From assembly GCF_029891575.1 (NCBI RefSeq), contig NZ_JARZHF010000004.1:1-64000 (forward strand): a stretch of DNA of 64,000 nucleotides, in the 5' to 3' direction. Under the pieces are notes generated by a model. It searched no databases. It saw only the letters and a program-made list of their open reading frames with translations, and was not told the DNA's origin. Source of the DNA: Salipaludibacillus daqingensis (GTDB lineage: Bacteria; Bacillota; Bacilli; Bacillales; Salisediminibacteriaceae). Shown here piece by piece: positions 9,430 through 18,298 of the stretch (within the stretch, counting starts at the first letter, position 1; the number at the start of each line of letters is the position of its first letter). Made by a program: the position numbers and the translations under genes.

Positions 9430-10314
9430 CTAATATCTTCGGTCAAATTTATTTCGAATGATTATAGCTAATGAGTTTAACGTAAATAAGATAAGGAGTA
9501 ATATGACAATCGTTGCCGCTGCCAAATAAGCATATTCTGCGACCAGCACCGAATCGATCGTCCAATAATAAATTTGCATAGGCATAGCTGTAAATCTATC
9601 AAAAATACTAGTTGGGACTGGAATTAACAAAGCTGGTATTCCAATAACTACAAGTGGCGCTGTTTCCCCTATTGCTCTCGAAATAGCCAATATCAGACCA
9701 GTCAGAATACCTGGTAAAGCGACTGGTAAAACGACGTTTTTAATCGTTTGCCATTTTGTCGCACCCATACCATACGAGGCTTCACGTAAATAACTCGGTA
9801 CAGCACGTATGGCTTCTTGAGAGGCAACAACAACAATAGGAAGAACAAGTAATGACATCGTTAATCCACCTGCAAGGATGACAGAACCTATCCCAAAAAG
9901 ACGTACAAACACTGTAAGGCCTAAAAGTCCAAAAACGATCGAAGGAACACCTGCAAGATTAGAAATATTCGTTTGAATGAAAGACGTTAATTTTGACGGT
10001 CTAGCATATTCCTCAATATAAATGGCGGTGCTAACCCCGAGCGCCATTGTAACTGGCCCTACGATTATCATTAGCCATACGGTTCCGAGAATCGCGCCTT
10101 TAATTCCTGCAATTTCTGGTTTTGTTGAAAGAACACTAGTAAGAAAATCGATGTTGATCCAGCCGAGACTGTCAACAATCACTCGATAAAGTAATACGGC
10201 TAAGACAAGTAATCCAAATATGGCAGATGCGAGAAACAACCATTTCGTCATCTGATTTAATAAGAGTCGTTTAGACATTCTTGATTGTACAACTTTCATA
10301 TCCATAAATTGCAA
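9430..10314 (-). CDS. pstA: Phosphate ABC transporter permease PstA
   Basis: A 294-residue inner-membrane permease with about six helices. The EAA-like loop that contacts PstB is visible in EASYGMGATKWQTIKNVVLPVALPG. I place the start at a TTG (10314) because GGGAGGTG lies eight bases upstream; ATG codons at 10305 and 10299 are possible but further away. Only two bases separate it from pstC, so translation is probably coupled. Confidence 0.95.
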   Translation of the reverse strand: MQFMDMKVVQSRMSKRLLLNQMTKWLFLASAIFGLLVLAVLLYRVIVDSLGWINIDFLTSVLSTKPEIAGIKGAILGTVWLMIIVGPVTMALGVSTAIYIEEYARPSKLTSFIQTNISNLAGVPSIVFGLLGLTVFVRLFGIGSVILAGGLTMSLLVLPIVVVASQEAIRAVPSYLREASYGMGATKWQTIKNVVLPVALPGILTGLILAISRAIGETAPLVVIGIPALLIPVPTSIFDRFTAMPMQIYYWTIDSVLVAEYAYLAAATIVILLLILFTLNSLAIIIRNKFDRRY

Positions 10315-10316
10315 GA

Positions 10317-11249
10317 TTAATACACCTCCCGAAACTTTTTCGTCATATACCTAGCAAATAGATTCATAAGTAGAGTAAAAACAAATAGTGTCATAGCCAC
10401 AGCGTACAGACTGTAGTATGCTGTCGTTCCACTAGCAGCATCGCCACTAGTTACCTCGACAATATATGCGGTCATCGTTTGCATACTTTGGGTAACATCG
10501 AAGGTAAGGTTTTTATTGCTACCACTGGCTATAGTTACGATCATCGTTTCTCCGATCGCCCGAGAAATTCCTAACACAAATGATGCAATAATACCTGAAA
10601 TTGCAGCAGGAATCACAACACGAAATGCAACTTCAAACTTCGTTGCACCTAGAGCCATTGCTCCTTCTCGAATAGAATTAGGAACAGAACTCATCGCATC
10701 TTCCGATAATGAAGCAACAATTGGAATAATCATGATTCCCATAACAATACCAGGACTTAATATATTTGTTCGATCAAGCGCTGGAATTAATTCACGAAGA
10801 ACGGGAGTCACAAATGTAAAGGCAAAAAAACCGTATACGATTGTTGGGATTCCTGCTAAAACTTCGACAAGAGGTTTTAAAATCCGTCTTACACGCTCTG
10901 TTGCATACTCACTCAAATATACTGCTGTTGTCAAACCAATTGGAATAGCAACCATCATGGCAATAATAGAAGACAGCAAAGTACCGCCTAATAATGGTAA
11001 TATACTAAACTTTGGATCTGATGGATTTAGTGGTTTCAACTCAGGTTGTAAAAAGAATTCACGAAACGAAACATTTCGAAAAAATAAAATGCTTTCAACC
11101 GTTAAAGTAACCATAATACCAATTGTAGTTAAAACGGATAAAAACGCAGCGAAAAATAGAAGATATGGAATTGTTTTTTCAAACATCGCAAGTTTACTTT
11201 TTTTTCTACTTCCTTCAATCATATTTCGAATATTGATGGAATTTGACAT
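10317..11249 (-). CDS. pstC: Phosphate ABC transporter permease PstC
   Basis: A 310-residue permease partner of PstA with about six helices. The cytoplasmic coupling loop is EGAMALGATKFEVAFRVVIPAAISG, and the phosphate-family motif LSEDAMSSVPNSIREG precedes it. The start follows AAGGAGC with good spacing. A long plus-strand reading frame exists opposite this gene, but it has no features of its own. Confidence 0.95.
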   Translation of the reverse strand: MSNSINIRNMIEGSRKKSKLAMFEKTIPYLLFFAAFLSVLTTIGIMVTLTVESILFFRNVSFREFFLQPELKPLNPSDPKFSILPLLGGTLLSSIIAMMVAIPIGLTTAVYLSEYATERVRRILKPLVEVLAGIPTIVYGFFAFTFVTPVLRELIPALDRTNILSPGIVMGIMIIPIVASLSEDAMSSVPNSIREGAMALGATKFEVAFRVVIPAAISGIIASFVLGISRAIGETMIVTIASGSNKNLTFDVTQSMQTMTAYIVEVTSGDAASGTTAYYSLYAVAMTLFVFTLLMNLFARYMTKKFREVY

Positions 11250-11279
11250 GATATATTAGCTCCTTTCTTACAATAAGAC

Positions 11280-11307
11280 CACCAGAAGGATTTTCATCCC
11301 TCTGATG
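11280..11307 (-). promoter_or_regulatory. Intercistronic hairpin between pstS and pstC
   Basis: On the transcript this is a 12-bp stem (one G-U pair per arm region) capped by a GAAA tetraloop, beginning 20 bp after the pstS stop. The downstream sequence is only moderately U-rich. A hairpin here would stabilise or partly terminate the upstream message and so raise PstS relative to the membrane components. Processing of this kind is known for pst operons in Bacillus; its action here is inferred. Confidence 0.6.
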
Positions 11308-11327
11308 ATGACTTTAGCGCAACGTTT

Positions 11328-12326
11328 TTATTCTATTGCTTCGATAAATTCAATGTAACTATTCAATTCTTCCTCTGGTAAAGGAGCGAATCCTGTTTCA
11401 CCTGCAAGATCATCAGCTACTTCAAAAATGTATTTTGCAAAATCCTTCACTTCTGGTTTTTCTTTCGCAGAGTTAATGCTTAAATTTGTAAATACTGGAC
11501 GAGTAAATGGTGCATACTCACCGTCTTCTGCAATTGTGTCTAGAGAAGGTGCAACTGGCCCATCACCGAAATCAATCGATACGACACCCAATTTGTCATC
11601 ATTATTTGTATAGTAACCAAATCCAAAGAAACCAAGGGCATTTTCATCTTCTGATACTAATTCCACTAGAGTCGAGTATTCTTGTTGAAGATTAATTCCT
11701 TCTACAAGATCTTGCTCATCGATTAAAACTTCAACAAAGAACTCATAAGTACCATGGTTTTCGTTTGGTCCATAGAAATTAATTTCTTCGTCAGGCCACT
11801 CATCACGAACGTCTGACCAAAGTACAACATCATCATCAGCGTACTTTCCTGTTACAAAAACATCTGTTATTTCTTCTTCTGTCATTTCAGTAGCCCAATC
11901 ATTATCTGGATGAATAACCATTGTCATTCCGTCTAACGCTACTTTAAACTCTTCTGATTCAATTTCGTTCTCTTCAAGCTCTTGAAGTTCTTCTTCTTTT
12001 ATTGCTCTTGAAGCATTTGATAAATCCGTTTCCCCTTGAATAAATTTTTTCATACCTGCAGAAGTTCCTGCACGACTCACTTCAACACTTACATTTGATT
12101 GTTCGTTAACCATATATTCTTCAGCAATACGAGAGAGAAGAGGATAAACCGTTCCCGATCCATCAATTTGAACAGATCCTGATAATTCCTCAGTACTTGA
12201 GTTACTGTTATTATTAGAACTATCATTACTATTGTTACCAACAGCTTCACTTTCGCTGTTGTCACCACAAGCGACCGTAAATACCATTAAACCTACCATC
12301 ATCATAGATAATCCATACTTTTTCAC
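11328..12326 (-). CDS. pstS: Phosphate-binding lipoprotein PstS
   Basis: A 332-residue lipoprotein. The signal peptide ends in VFTVAC, with the lipidated Cys at residue 20. A low-complexity Asn/Ser/Glu linker (about 21-45) tethers the binding domain to the membrane. The phosphate-binding loops are recognisable: QIDGSGTVYPL, SRAGTSAGMKKFIQGETDLSNASR and NENHGTYEFF. The start is a GTG at 12326, with GAGGAGG nine bases upstream. It is the first gene of the pst operon and lies under the putative PhoP boxes at 12426-12453. The mature protein is very acidic. Confidence 0.96.
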   Translation of the reverse strand: MKKYGLSMMMVGLMVFTVACGDNSESEAVGNNSNDSSNNNSNSSTEELSGSVQIDGSGTVYPLLSRIAEEYMVNEQSNVSVEVSRAGTSAGMKKFIQGETDLSNASRAIKEEELQELEENEIESEEFKVALDGMTMVIHPDNDWATEMTEEEITDVFVTGKYADDDVVLWSDVRDEWPDEEINFYGPNENHGTYEFFVEVLIDEQDLVEGINLQQEYSTLVELVSEDENALGFFGFGYYTNNDDKLGVVSIDFGDGPVAPSLDTIAEDGEYAPFTRPVFTNLSINSAKEKPEVKDFAKYIFEVADDLAGETGFAPLPEEELNSYIEFIEAIE

Positions 12327-12425
12327 GTCTAAAATCCTCCTCTAAGTTCTCATGTTTTCTCTATAAGTGATCTCTTGACCACATTCAAAGTATAACGCTT
12401 GATTATTAAGCTAAAATAAACCTTC

Positions 12426-12453
12426 CGTAAATGATTTATTAATAGTTTGTAAA
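12426..12453 (-). promoter_or_regulatory. Putative PhoP boxes of the pst operon
   Basis: On the minus strand three hexamers follow at exact 11-bp steps: TTTACA, AACTA, TTAATA, AATCA, TTTACG. This fits the PhoP consensus TT(A/C/T)A(C/T)A with 5-bp spacers. They lie 100-127 bp upstream of the pstS start. A candidate -10 (TAATAA) follows 17 bp after the last box. The match is read directly; binding is inferred. Confidence 0.65.
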
Positions 12454-12507
12454 ATTCATATTTTCAAACTATTTATATTTAGTGAGGTTATGTATTTCTA
12501 GAAACAT

Positions 12508-12540
12508 AAAAAAGGACAGAAACTAAATTCTGTCCTTTTT
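12508..12540 (-). terminator. Terminator upstream of the pst operon
   Basis: A perfect stem AAAAAAGGACAGAA / TTCTGTCCTTTTT has a short loop and T runs on both strands. It insulates pstS from transcription coming from the MBL-fold gene. Confidence 0.85.
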
Positions 12541-12745
12541 CATAGATGTGTTGTTCGTACTCATAGTAGCGGATCGATGGCGAAATACAACAAATTACGA
12601 CAAAATTTATGAAGTAACACGACTAAAATTAAAGTGTAACGGTGATAATATTGGTCTCATTTTTATTGCTCAATATACGTACGCTTTTTTAGTTTATGCA
12701 CTCCAAAACTGAACCCGTTGATAAGTATTACTGTTTTTTCATATT
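12541..12745. other. Intergenic, nothing recognised
   Basis: Together with the terminator, PhoP boxes and pstS leader, this completes a 419-bp gene-free stretch (12327-12745). Between the terminator and the MBL-fold stop codon I see no gene, repeat or clear signal. Confidence 0.4.
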
Positions 12746-13486
12746 TTATAAATATATTTTATATCCTGTTTTTGCTAACGCTACATTTCCTGAAAACCTT
12801 GCTGATACTTCATCAACTAATTGTTGATGATTTCCAAAATGGGGAAGATGAGAAAGTAAAACTGAGGTTGCTTTGGTCTGTTTTGCCAAGTTTGCTACAT
12901 CTACACTATTCATATGACCAAAACTTTCGGCAGATTGATCTGCGTAAAAACTTGTTTCAGCTATTAATAAATTTGAATTCATTGCAAAAGGTATGAGTGT
13001 TTCGTTAAATGTTGTATCTGCGGTGTAAACCAATGTTTTGTCAGTTTCAGTTGAGGTAACTTTCATAGCAAAACATGGCACAGGATGAGTTGTTTTTTGA
13101 AAAGAAATTGTAATTGGACCTACATGTACTGACGACGTTGAATCATAAGGTAATACATTTGTGTAAGGAGGTTTTGCTAATTTGCTAAATGCGAGTTCAT
13201 CTTCGCGATGAGCATAAATATCAATCGCTTGTTCCGTTTTGTTTAAATTCATATCCACGACACGACTATATGTAAAAACCCCCATATCAGCGACATGATC
13301 ATGATGATAATGACTTAAAATAACCGCGTCAATATCCTTCAATTCAACATAATTTTGCAATTGAGAAACAGCTCCACTTCCACAATCCAGAATGATTTTT
13401 GTATTTTCTGCTTCTAATAAAAAGCAGCTCGTTGCTTCATTTTTTTCTGGGTAAGCTCCCCAAAATCCAATAACCGTTAGTTTCAT
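12746..13486 (-). CDS. YhfI-like MBL-fold metal-dependent hydrolase
   Basis: A 246-residue metallo-beta-lactamase-fold protein. The metal-binding motif LSHYHHDHVAD lies near residue 55, with further ligands in TTHPVPC, VYTADTT and LLSHLPHFG. Closest in layout is B. subtilis YhfI, from the RNase Z-like branch. Substrate unknown; it may be a phosphodiesterase. The start MKLTVIGFWG at 13486 follows AAGGAG and is preferred over a 15-codon extension that has no ribosome binding site. It stands alone between the rpmA terminator and the pst terminator. Confidence 0.88.
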   Translation of the reverse strand: MKLTVIGFWGAYPEKNEATSCFLLEAENTKIILDCGSGAVSQLQNYVELKDIDAVILSHYHHDHVADMGVFTYSRVVDMNLNKTEQAIDIYAHREDELAFSKLAKPPYTNVLPYDSTSSVHVGPITISFQKTTHPVPCFAMKVTSTETDKTLVYTADTTFNETLIPFAMNSNLLIAETSFYADQSAESFGHMNSVDVANLAKQTKATSVLLSHLPHFGNHQQLVDEVSARFSGNVALAKTGYKIYL

Positions 13487-13596
13487 GATTAGTTCACTCC
13501 TTGTTCTTCGTATGTTACAAAGTCTGCCCAAGAAATAAAAACACAGTAGAGATTGTCCGAATGAATGGAATAATACTGGTATTCTATATATCCTTA

Positions 13597-13636
13597 CAAA
13601 AAAAGACCTTAACGATTATTTCTAATCATTAAGATC
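13597..13636 (-). terminator. Terminator of the rplU-prp-rpmA operon
   Basis: On the minus strand a 15-bp stem with G-U pairs (AGATCTTAATGATTA and its partner) is followed by seven Ts. It lies 16 bp after the rpmA stop. Confidence 0.85.
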
Positions 13637-13651
13637 TCTCATAAAACTATT

Positions 13652-13945
13652 TTATGCTTCTTGTACTTCAGGATATACACTCACTTGTTTGCGGCTACGT
13701 CCAACACGTTCGAATTTAACAACTCCGTCAACTTTAGCAAAAAGTGTATCGTCTCCACCTTTACCAACGTTCACTCCTGGATAAATACGAGTTCCTCGTT
13801 GACGTACTAAAATGGATCCACCAGTAACTTCTTGTCCGTCCGCACGCTTTGTACCAAGACGTTTAGATTCTGAGTCACGGCCGTTTTTTGTACTACCTAC
13901 ACCCTTTTTCTGGGCGAAAAACTGAAGGTTTAATTTTAAAAACAT
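13652..13945 (-). CDS. rpmA: 50S ribosomal protein L27, precursor form
   Basis: A 97-residue protein of the large ribosomal subunit; its mature N-terminus reaches the peptidyl transferase centre. It begins [20 protein letters not shown]. The leading LNLQFFA segment is the Firmicutes-specific extension removed by the protease Prp before assembly, and prp is the gene directly upstream. GGGGGTGAAG before the ATG at 13945 sets the start. It is the last gene of rplU-prp-rpmA. Confidence 0.98.
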   Translation of the reverse strand: MFLKLNLQFFAQKKGVGSTKNGRDSESKRLGTKRADGQEVTGGSILVRQRGTRIYPGVNVGKGGDDTLFAKVDGVVKFERVGRSRKQVSVYPEVQEA

Positions 13946-13964
13946 GGTCTTCACCCCCTGCATT

Positions 13965-14294
13965 TTACGATTCAATCCGTATAAATTGGCGATACTGTTC
14001 TTCCATCGTTTTCATGGAAACGAGCATGCCGTTTAATAATAATTGTACTTTCTCATAAGTAACCTTATCTAAATGCTTAGGAACACAACAGCGGAGAAAG
14101 CCTCCATCATCGTTCATTTCCACTTCAAGCTCTGTTTGGCAAATTTCTGCAATAGCATTAACCGTTCCAAAAGCAACAGCTGAAGCTCCAGCGCAGACAA
14201 GGTCATGTCCATAAGGACCTGATTCTGCATGGCCAGCCATGGTAAATGAATCAATAAAACCATTCGTATTCCGGTCAAACGTGATGTTAATCAT
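13965..14294 (-). CDS. prp: Ribosomal-processing cysteine protease Prp
   Basis: A 109-residue protease (YsxB family) that removes the N-terminal extension of L27. The catalytic His and Cys are in [18 protein letters not shown]: the His of the first GH and the Cys of VCAG, twelve residues apart. The ATG at 14294 is chosen because AAAGGTG lies eight bases upstream; a GTG three codons earlier would overlap that site. It sits between rplU and rpmA, as in other Firmicutes. Confidence 0.95.
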   Translation of the reverse strand: MINITFDRNTNGFIDSFTMAGHAESGPYGHDLVCAGASAVAFGTVNAIAEICQTELEVEMNDDGGFLRCCVPKHLDKVTYEKVQLLLNGMLVSMKTMEEQYRQFIRIES

Positions 14295-14307
14295 CGTCAG
14301 CACACCT

Positions 14308-14616
14308 TTAAGCGTTGATTTTAGAAATCGTCACTTTTGTATAAGGTTGACGGTGACCTTGCTTACGACGGTAGTTCTTTTTTGCTTTATACTTGAATAC
14401 AGTCAACTTTTTAGCTTTGCCTTGTTTCTCAACATTTGCTGTTACAGTTGCTCCTTCTAATAATGGAGATCCTACTTTTGTTTCGTCTCCTCCAACAAAA
14501 AGAACACGGTCAAAAGTTACTGTGTCACCTTCCGTTACGTCTAATTTTTCAACGTAAATTTCTTGTCCTTCAGTTACTTTCACTTGTTTTCCACCAGTTT
14601 CAATAATTGCGTACAT
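14308..14616 (-). CDS. rplU: 50S ribosomal protein L21
   Basis: A 102-residue protein starting [14 protein letters not shown], with the C-terminal signature [19 protein letters not shown]. It binds 23S rRNA early in 50S assembly. AAAGGAGGTG before the ATG at 14616 sets the start. It is the first gene of the operon and sits behind an L21 leader RNA and a strong promoter. Confidence 0.98.
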   Translation of the reverse strand: MYAIIETGGKQVKVTEGQEIYVEKLDVTEGDTVTFDRVLFVGGDETKVGSPLLEGATVTANVEKQGKAKKLTVFKYKAKKNYRRKQGHRQPYTKVTISKINA

Positions 14617-14733
14617 GTGCGCACCTCCTTTAATACTCAGACTCGCCATCTTAGGTGCAGAAATCTAAGGTTATCCTGCTTAAAACCTAGTCCGTGCGGT
14701 TGTAGCTCTTTGGGCGCATCCAAACAACTAACA
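14617..14733 (-). ncRNA. Ribosomal protein L21 leader
   Basis: The transcript between the promoter and rplU carries conserved-looking segments CCGCACGGACTAGGTTTT and GGATAACCTTAGATTTCTGC in the position of the Bacillus L21 leader, which is thought to mediate autoregulation by L21. Exact ends were judged by eye; an Rfam search would settle the match. Confidence 0.7.
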
Positions 14734-14739
14734 AAGGAC

Positions 14740-14769
14740 ATCATACCATATATGAAAATCGTATGTCAA
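14740..14769 (-). promoter_or_regulatory. Sigma-A promoter of rplU-prp-rpmA
   Basis: On the minus strand TTGACA (14764-14769) is followed after 18 bp by TATGAT (14740-14745), just before the L21 leader. The -35 is a full consensus match and the -10 matches in five of six positions. Confidence 0.85.
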
Positions 14770-14788
14770 CGGAATGTTGACCAATCTC

Positions 14789-16276
14789 TCATTTCACTTC
14801 CAATCTTGCTTCCCAACGCTTCCGCACTTCTTCTCGACTACCCATGAAACGAATGGCATACTGCTGTTCTTGCACGGATATAAGGTAAATATCTTTCCCT
14901 ATCGATTTTTCTAACATGGATAAACGCTGTTTATAATGACCAGAAAATAATTTATGTACTCTTTGCTCCACTTCCACAAGAAACGCTTCTTCCTCTCGAT
15001 ACCTTAAGGTAAAAAGCATCTCTTCTATTTCTCGGGCGATCTCCTCATCTCGTTTCACTTCTCCCATCCCATTACAAAGAGGACAAGAGGTATGTGTCAT
15101 CTCTAAAAGAGGTTTTCTTGTTTTTTTCCTTGTCATTTCTAGCAAACCTAATTGCGTAAAACCTAACACGTTCGTCATCGTTCGATCTTTTTGCAAGGCG
15201 GATTTCAATTGTTCAACCACTTCCATTCGATCCTTATCTGCATGCATATCAATAAAGTCAATCACAATGATTCCACCTATATCTCGAAGGCGAAGCTGTT
15301 CAGCAATAGTTTTAGCTGCTTGTAAATTAATAGTCAGTGCTGTTTCTCTAAGCCCTTGTTTTCCAGTAAACTTCGATGAATTTACATCAATAACTGTCAT
15401 TGCTTCAGTGTGATCAATATGAAGAGATCCTCCATTTTTCAACCAAACAAATGGGTTAAGTGATTTTTCTAACGCTTTATCTAAATCATAAAAAGAAAAA
15501 ACATTTTCTTTCTCTTGATGAAGTTGTACTTTTGCTGAGTGATCATCTGACAGTTGTTGATTTATGTACTGATAGTCTTTCAAGTCATCTACTACAATAA
15601 CGTTTTCTTCGTCACTTAAAAAATCTCTCGTTACTCTCGCTAAAATAGAGGATTCATTATATAAAGTGGAAACTTTATTATCCGTTGCTTTCGATACTAA
15701 CGCCTTATATTGCTCTCTCAGGCGTTTAAATTCAAAATGGACTTTTTCTGGGTCTACATCCTCCGCTAATGTTCTGAGAATAATACCTTCTTTTTCTTGA
15801 AGCCAATGACGTACTCTTTCTCGCCAGTTATCACGAATGTCTTCGGAACTCATTTTTTTAGAAACTGCCACGTAATTTCCTTCAGGTAAGTAAACGATGT
15901 ATTTCCCAGGGAATGATAATAATTCTGTCAGTTTAGCTCCCTTTGTCCCTACTTCTTCTTTTTTAACTTGAACATTGAGCCACTGCCCTTTTGTCACCAA
16001 CGACCTAATCGACGGTACTTTGGTAGTAACGTTATTTTCTATCATTGCCTGATATTCGACGAGTTCTTTCTTATATAAAAAACCATTTTTATCTGAACCA
16101 ATATCAACAAATGCCGCATCCATCCCTGGGAGAATATCCGTTACTTTTCCTCTTATCACCGTTCCAGGTTCTGGACCTTCAAAAGGAGAATCAAATAACC
16201 ATTCCACCACTTTATCATTTTCAATAATAGCTCCTCTTATGTCATCCATCCATCTATGAAGAATTATTGTTCGCAT
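14789..16276 (-). CDS. rng: Ribonuclease E/G family protein (RNase G-like)
   Basis: A 495-residue endoribonuclease of the RNase E/G family. It carries an S1-like RNA-binding domain (about 35-125, EPGTVIRGKVTDILPGMDAAFVDIG), catalytic metal-binding aspartates in VIDVNSSKFTG and IVIDFIDMHADKDR, and a zinc-link motif CPLCNGMGE near residue 400. The length suits RNase G rather than the long RNase E. B. subtilis lacks this family, while many related Bacilli have it. AGGAGAG lies eleven bases before the ATG. It sits between spoIVFB and rplU. Confidence 0.93.
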   Translation of the reverse strand: MRTIILHRWMDDIRGAIIENDKVVEWLFDSPFEGPEPGTVIRGKVTDILPGMDAAFVDIGSDKNGFLYKKELVEYQAMIENNVTTKVPSIRSLVTKGQWLNVQVKKEEVGTKGAKLTELLSFPGKYIVYLPEGNYVAVSKKMSSEDIRDNWRERVRHWLQEKEGIILRTLAEDVDPEKVHFEFKRLREQYKALVSKATDNKVSTLYNESSILARVTRDFLSDEENVIVVDDLKDYQYINQQLSDDHSAKVQLHQEKENVFSFYDLDKALEKSLNPFVWLKNGGSLHIDHTEAMTVIDVNSSKFTGKQGLRETALTINLQAAKTIAEQLRLRDIGGIIVIDFIDMHADKDRMEVVEQLKSALQKDRTMTNVLGFTQLGLLEMTRKKTRKPLLEMTHTSCPLCNGMGEVKRDEEIAREIEEMLFTLRYREEEAFLVEVEQRVHKLFSGHYKQRLSMLEKSIGKDIYLISVQEQQYAIRFMGSREEVRKRWEARLEVK

Positions 16277-16404
16277 GATTTAATTATCTCTCCTAAGTGC
16301 TATTTCATTACTAAAGACAAATTTTTACCCTAGCTATTAAAAAAAGTTAAAACCAGCGTATAAAAATGTTTCACTTTTCAAGTTTAGCAACCTCATCCTA
16401 GTTT

Positions 16405-17247
16405 TCATGAAATCAACTTGTGAAGTGGTGCATTTTTGTTCTCACTTTCAAAAAAAGCTTTTAGAAGCTTCTCTTCTTTGATTTCAATTTTTTTAGAATC
16501 AATAGTAAATAAAAAGACCATTTCTTTCTCTCTATAAATCCTTTTCATTGCTTCAGCTACAGTAACCATTGGGTCAATAGAAGTATACCTTTTTTCTCTG
16601 AAGCTGTTCAACCGTTTTCGTTCCATTAAAAAACGTAAAAAATGATAATGACGTTGTTTCCATTCTAAATACAAATGAGTCCATAAAAATAGTAACACTG
16701 CCACTAAGTTTAAATGAAAAGGAAAAACAAATAAACTTACATAAGTTAGTCCTAATAATATCATAAAGGATAATCTAAAGCTAAGCTGATATGATTTTTG
16801 AAATGGTAAAAAAAGAGTGTTCAAGGAGAAAAGAAACTTCCCACCATCTAATGGCATAATCGGTAGCAAATTAAATAATAAAATCGTTAAATTATGAAAG
16901 AGAAACATATGATGATCTGCCTCAGACCAAACAGAAGTCGTTACTAAGAGGTAGCTACCCGCTATCATCCAAACATGTTGCAGCGGCCCTGATAATGTCA
17001 CAAGGATTTCCTCTTTCACACGTTTATTACCATGCTCTTCCATTTCGGCCATCCCACCAAAAGGAAGAAGAATAATCCGCTTAATTCTCCACCCTAAATG
17101 GTAGGCCATGAGAGCGTGTCCTATTTCATGAACGAACACAATCATAAATAGTATTATTATTTCTTTGAATAGACCAGTAATTCCACCTATACTTAAGATC
17201 AGCCAAAAAAGAGGATGTATTTTTATTTTTTTAATTAGTTCAATCAA
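16405..17247 (-). CDS. spoIVFB: SpoIVFB, intramembrane metalloprotease
   Basis: A 280-residue site-2-type protease. During sporulation it cuts pro-sigma-K in the outer forespore membrane. The zinc motif HEIGH is near residue 40 in VFVHEIGHALMAYHLGW, and the second active-site motif NLLPIMPLDGGK supplies the metal-binding Asp. About six hydrophobic segments are followed by a soluble C-terminal domain (about 200-280), CBS-like in position. It overlaps spoIVFA by 8 bp, so the two are translationally coupled. Confidence 0.94.
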   Translation of the reverse strand: MIELIKKIKIHPLFWLILSIGGITGLFKEIIILFMIVFVHEIGHALMAYHLGWRIKRIILLPFGGMAEMEEHGNKRVKEEILVTLSGPLQHVWMIAGSYLLVTTSVWSEADHHMFLFHNLTILLFNLLPIMPLDGGKFLFSLNTLFLPFQKSYQLSFRLSFMILLGLTYVSLFVFPFHLNLVAVLLFLWTHLYLEWKQRHYHFLRFLMERKRLNSFREKRYTSIDPMVTVAEAMKRIYREKEMVFLFTIDSKKIEIKEEKLLKAFFESENKNAPLHKLIS

Positions 17248-18070
17248 CGGAAATCACTTCAATAGGATCAACAAAAGAGTCACCTTCTTTTAAGGCAAAA
17301 TAATAAATGCCAACTGTTGAGTTCTCATCATTTGAAGATACTTTAGCTAACAGTTCCCCTTCATCCACATGATCGTATAGATTCACTTTAATATCATCCA
17401 ACATTCCATACCATGATTCTCCACCGTCATAATGTCGAACGACTACTACTTTACCTAAGTCATTTTGTTCCACTTCTCCAATGAAACGAACAATCCCACT
17501 CTTAACTGCTCCTACAGATTCATTCGCTTCTGTTTCAACAAAGATTCCTGTCCCATTCTCGTGAAACGTCTCCCTCACTTTCCCAGTTGCTGGAAGTGCA
17601 TATTCATCAGTGATATTTTCATCCATATCTCCTGGTGCAACAGATTCCATATCGACGGGCATTAATGCGAGCGGACGACCAAAAAGATCTTCATACCATA
17701 ACGCGACACGATCAAATTCAAACTCTGTTTGAAAAGATGATCGAATTAAATTTCGTGGTTCCTCTAATACAGGGGTAGTTGTTTGTAACAGAATACCAAT
17801 CGACAAAAACAAACAAATACTAGCAAGAACTTGCATCATAAATGCATCTTTTCGAAAAAAAGTCTCAGACTTCTGTTTAGATCCTGAAAAGTCTTTTGAT
17901 GGATCAAAGGAATAAAACGTTTCTTCTCGTTCTTCATCGTGTTTCATTGTCCACATCGGATAATCATTACTTCTAACCCTTGCTTTTGATTTCACTGGAT
18001 TTTTTTGAATGTTTCTTGTGCGTCTCTTTGCAGCCATTTCCTTTTTTAATTTTGATAGTTTATCAGCCAT
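17240..18070 (-). CDS. spoIVFA: SpoIVFA, inhibitor/anchor of SpoIVFB
   Basis: A 276-residue protein with a basic cytoplasmic N-terminus, one membrane helix (about 90-110, MMQVLASICLFLSIGILLQ) and an extracytoplasmic LytM/M23-like domain (about 190-276). Peptidase catalytic residues are not kept, as expected for this regulator. It holds SpoIVFB inactive until SpoIVB cuts it, and recruits it to BofA. AAGGATGG precedes the ATG. It leads a two-gene operon with spoIVFB. Confidence 0.92.
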   Translation of the reverse strand: MADKLSKLKKEMAAKRRTRNIQKNPVKSKARVRSNDYPMWTMKHDEEREETFYSFDPSKDFSGSKQKSETFFRKDAFMMQVLASICLFLSIGILLQTTTPVLEEPRNLIRSSFQTEFEFDRVALWYEDLFGRPLALMPVDMESVAPGDMDENITDEYALPATGKVRETFHENGTGIFVETEANESVGAVKSGIVRFIGEVEQNDLGKVVVVRHYDGGESWYGMLDDIKVNLYDHVDEGELLAKVSSNDENSTVGIYYFALKEGDSFVDPIEVISVD

Positions 18071-18157
18071 ATTTCAACCATCCTTGTCCATAGTTTCGTC
18101 ATAGTAATTTATATGCCTTGTCCGATTCCACTAGAACAAATGGAGACAATCAAAATC

Positions 18158-18190
18158 AAAAAAAGTCCCCTCTTCTCAAAAGAAGAGGGG
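18158..18190 (-). terminator. Terminator after the sugar permease genes
   Basis: A perfect 10-bp stem CCCCTCTTCT / AGAAGAGGGG with a CAAA loop is followed on the minus strand by ACTTTTTTT. It lies about 110 bp after the last permease gene. Confidence 0.88.
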
Positions 18191-18298
18191 CAAAATATAT
18201 ATCAATATAAGGGGGTATTGATATGATATGCACACCACGCCAAGGCGTGATGAATTTCTAACAATTTCTTATTAATTCTTGAGTTAAATTAGAATTTT

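Noticed and set aside
10516-11259. 247-codon plus-strand frame opposite pstC
   Set aside because: It mirrors a conserved permease gene, has no ribosome binding site context and shows no domain. Its length reflects codon use of pstC.
18090-18117. Sigma-E promoter for spoIVFA (GGCATATA, 12 bp, GAAACTAT)
   Set aside because: Transcription would start inside the spoIVFA ribosome binding site, so the position does not work.
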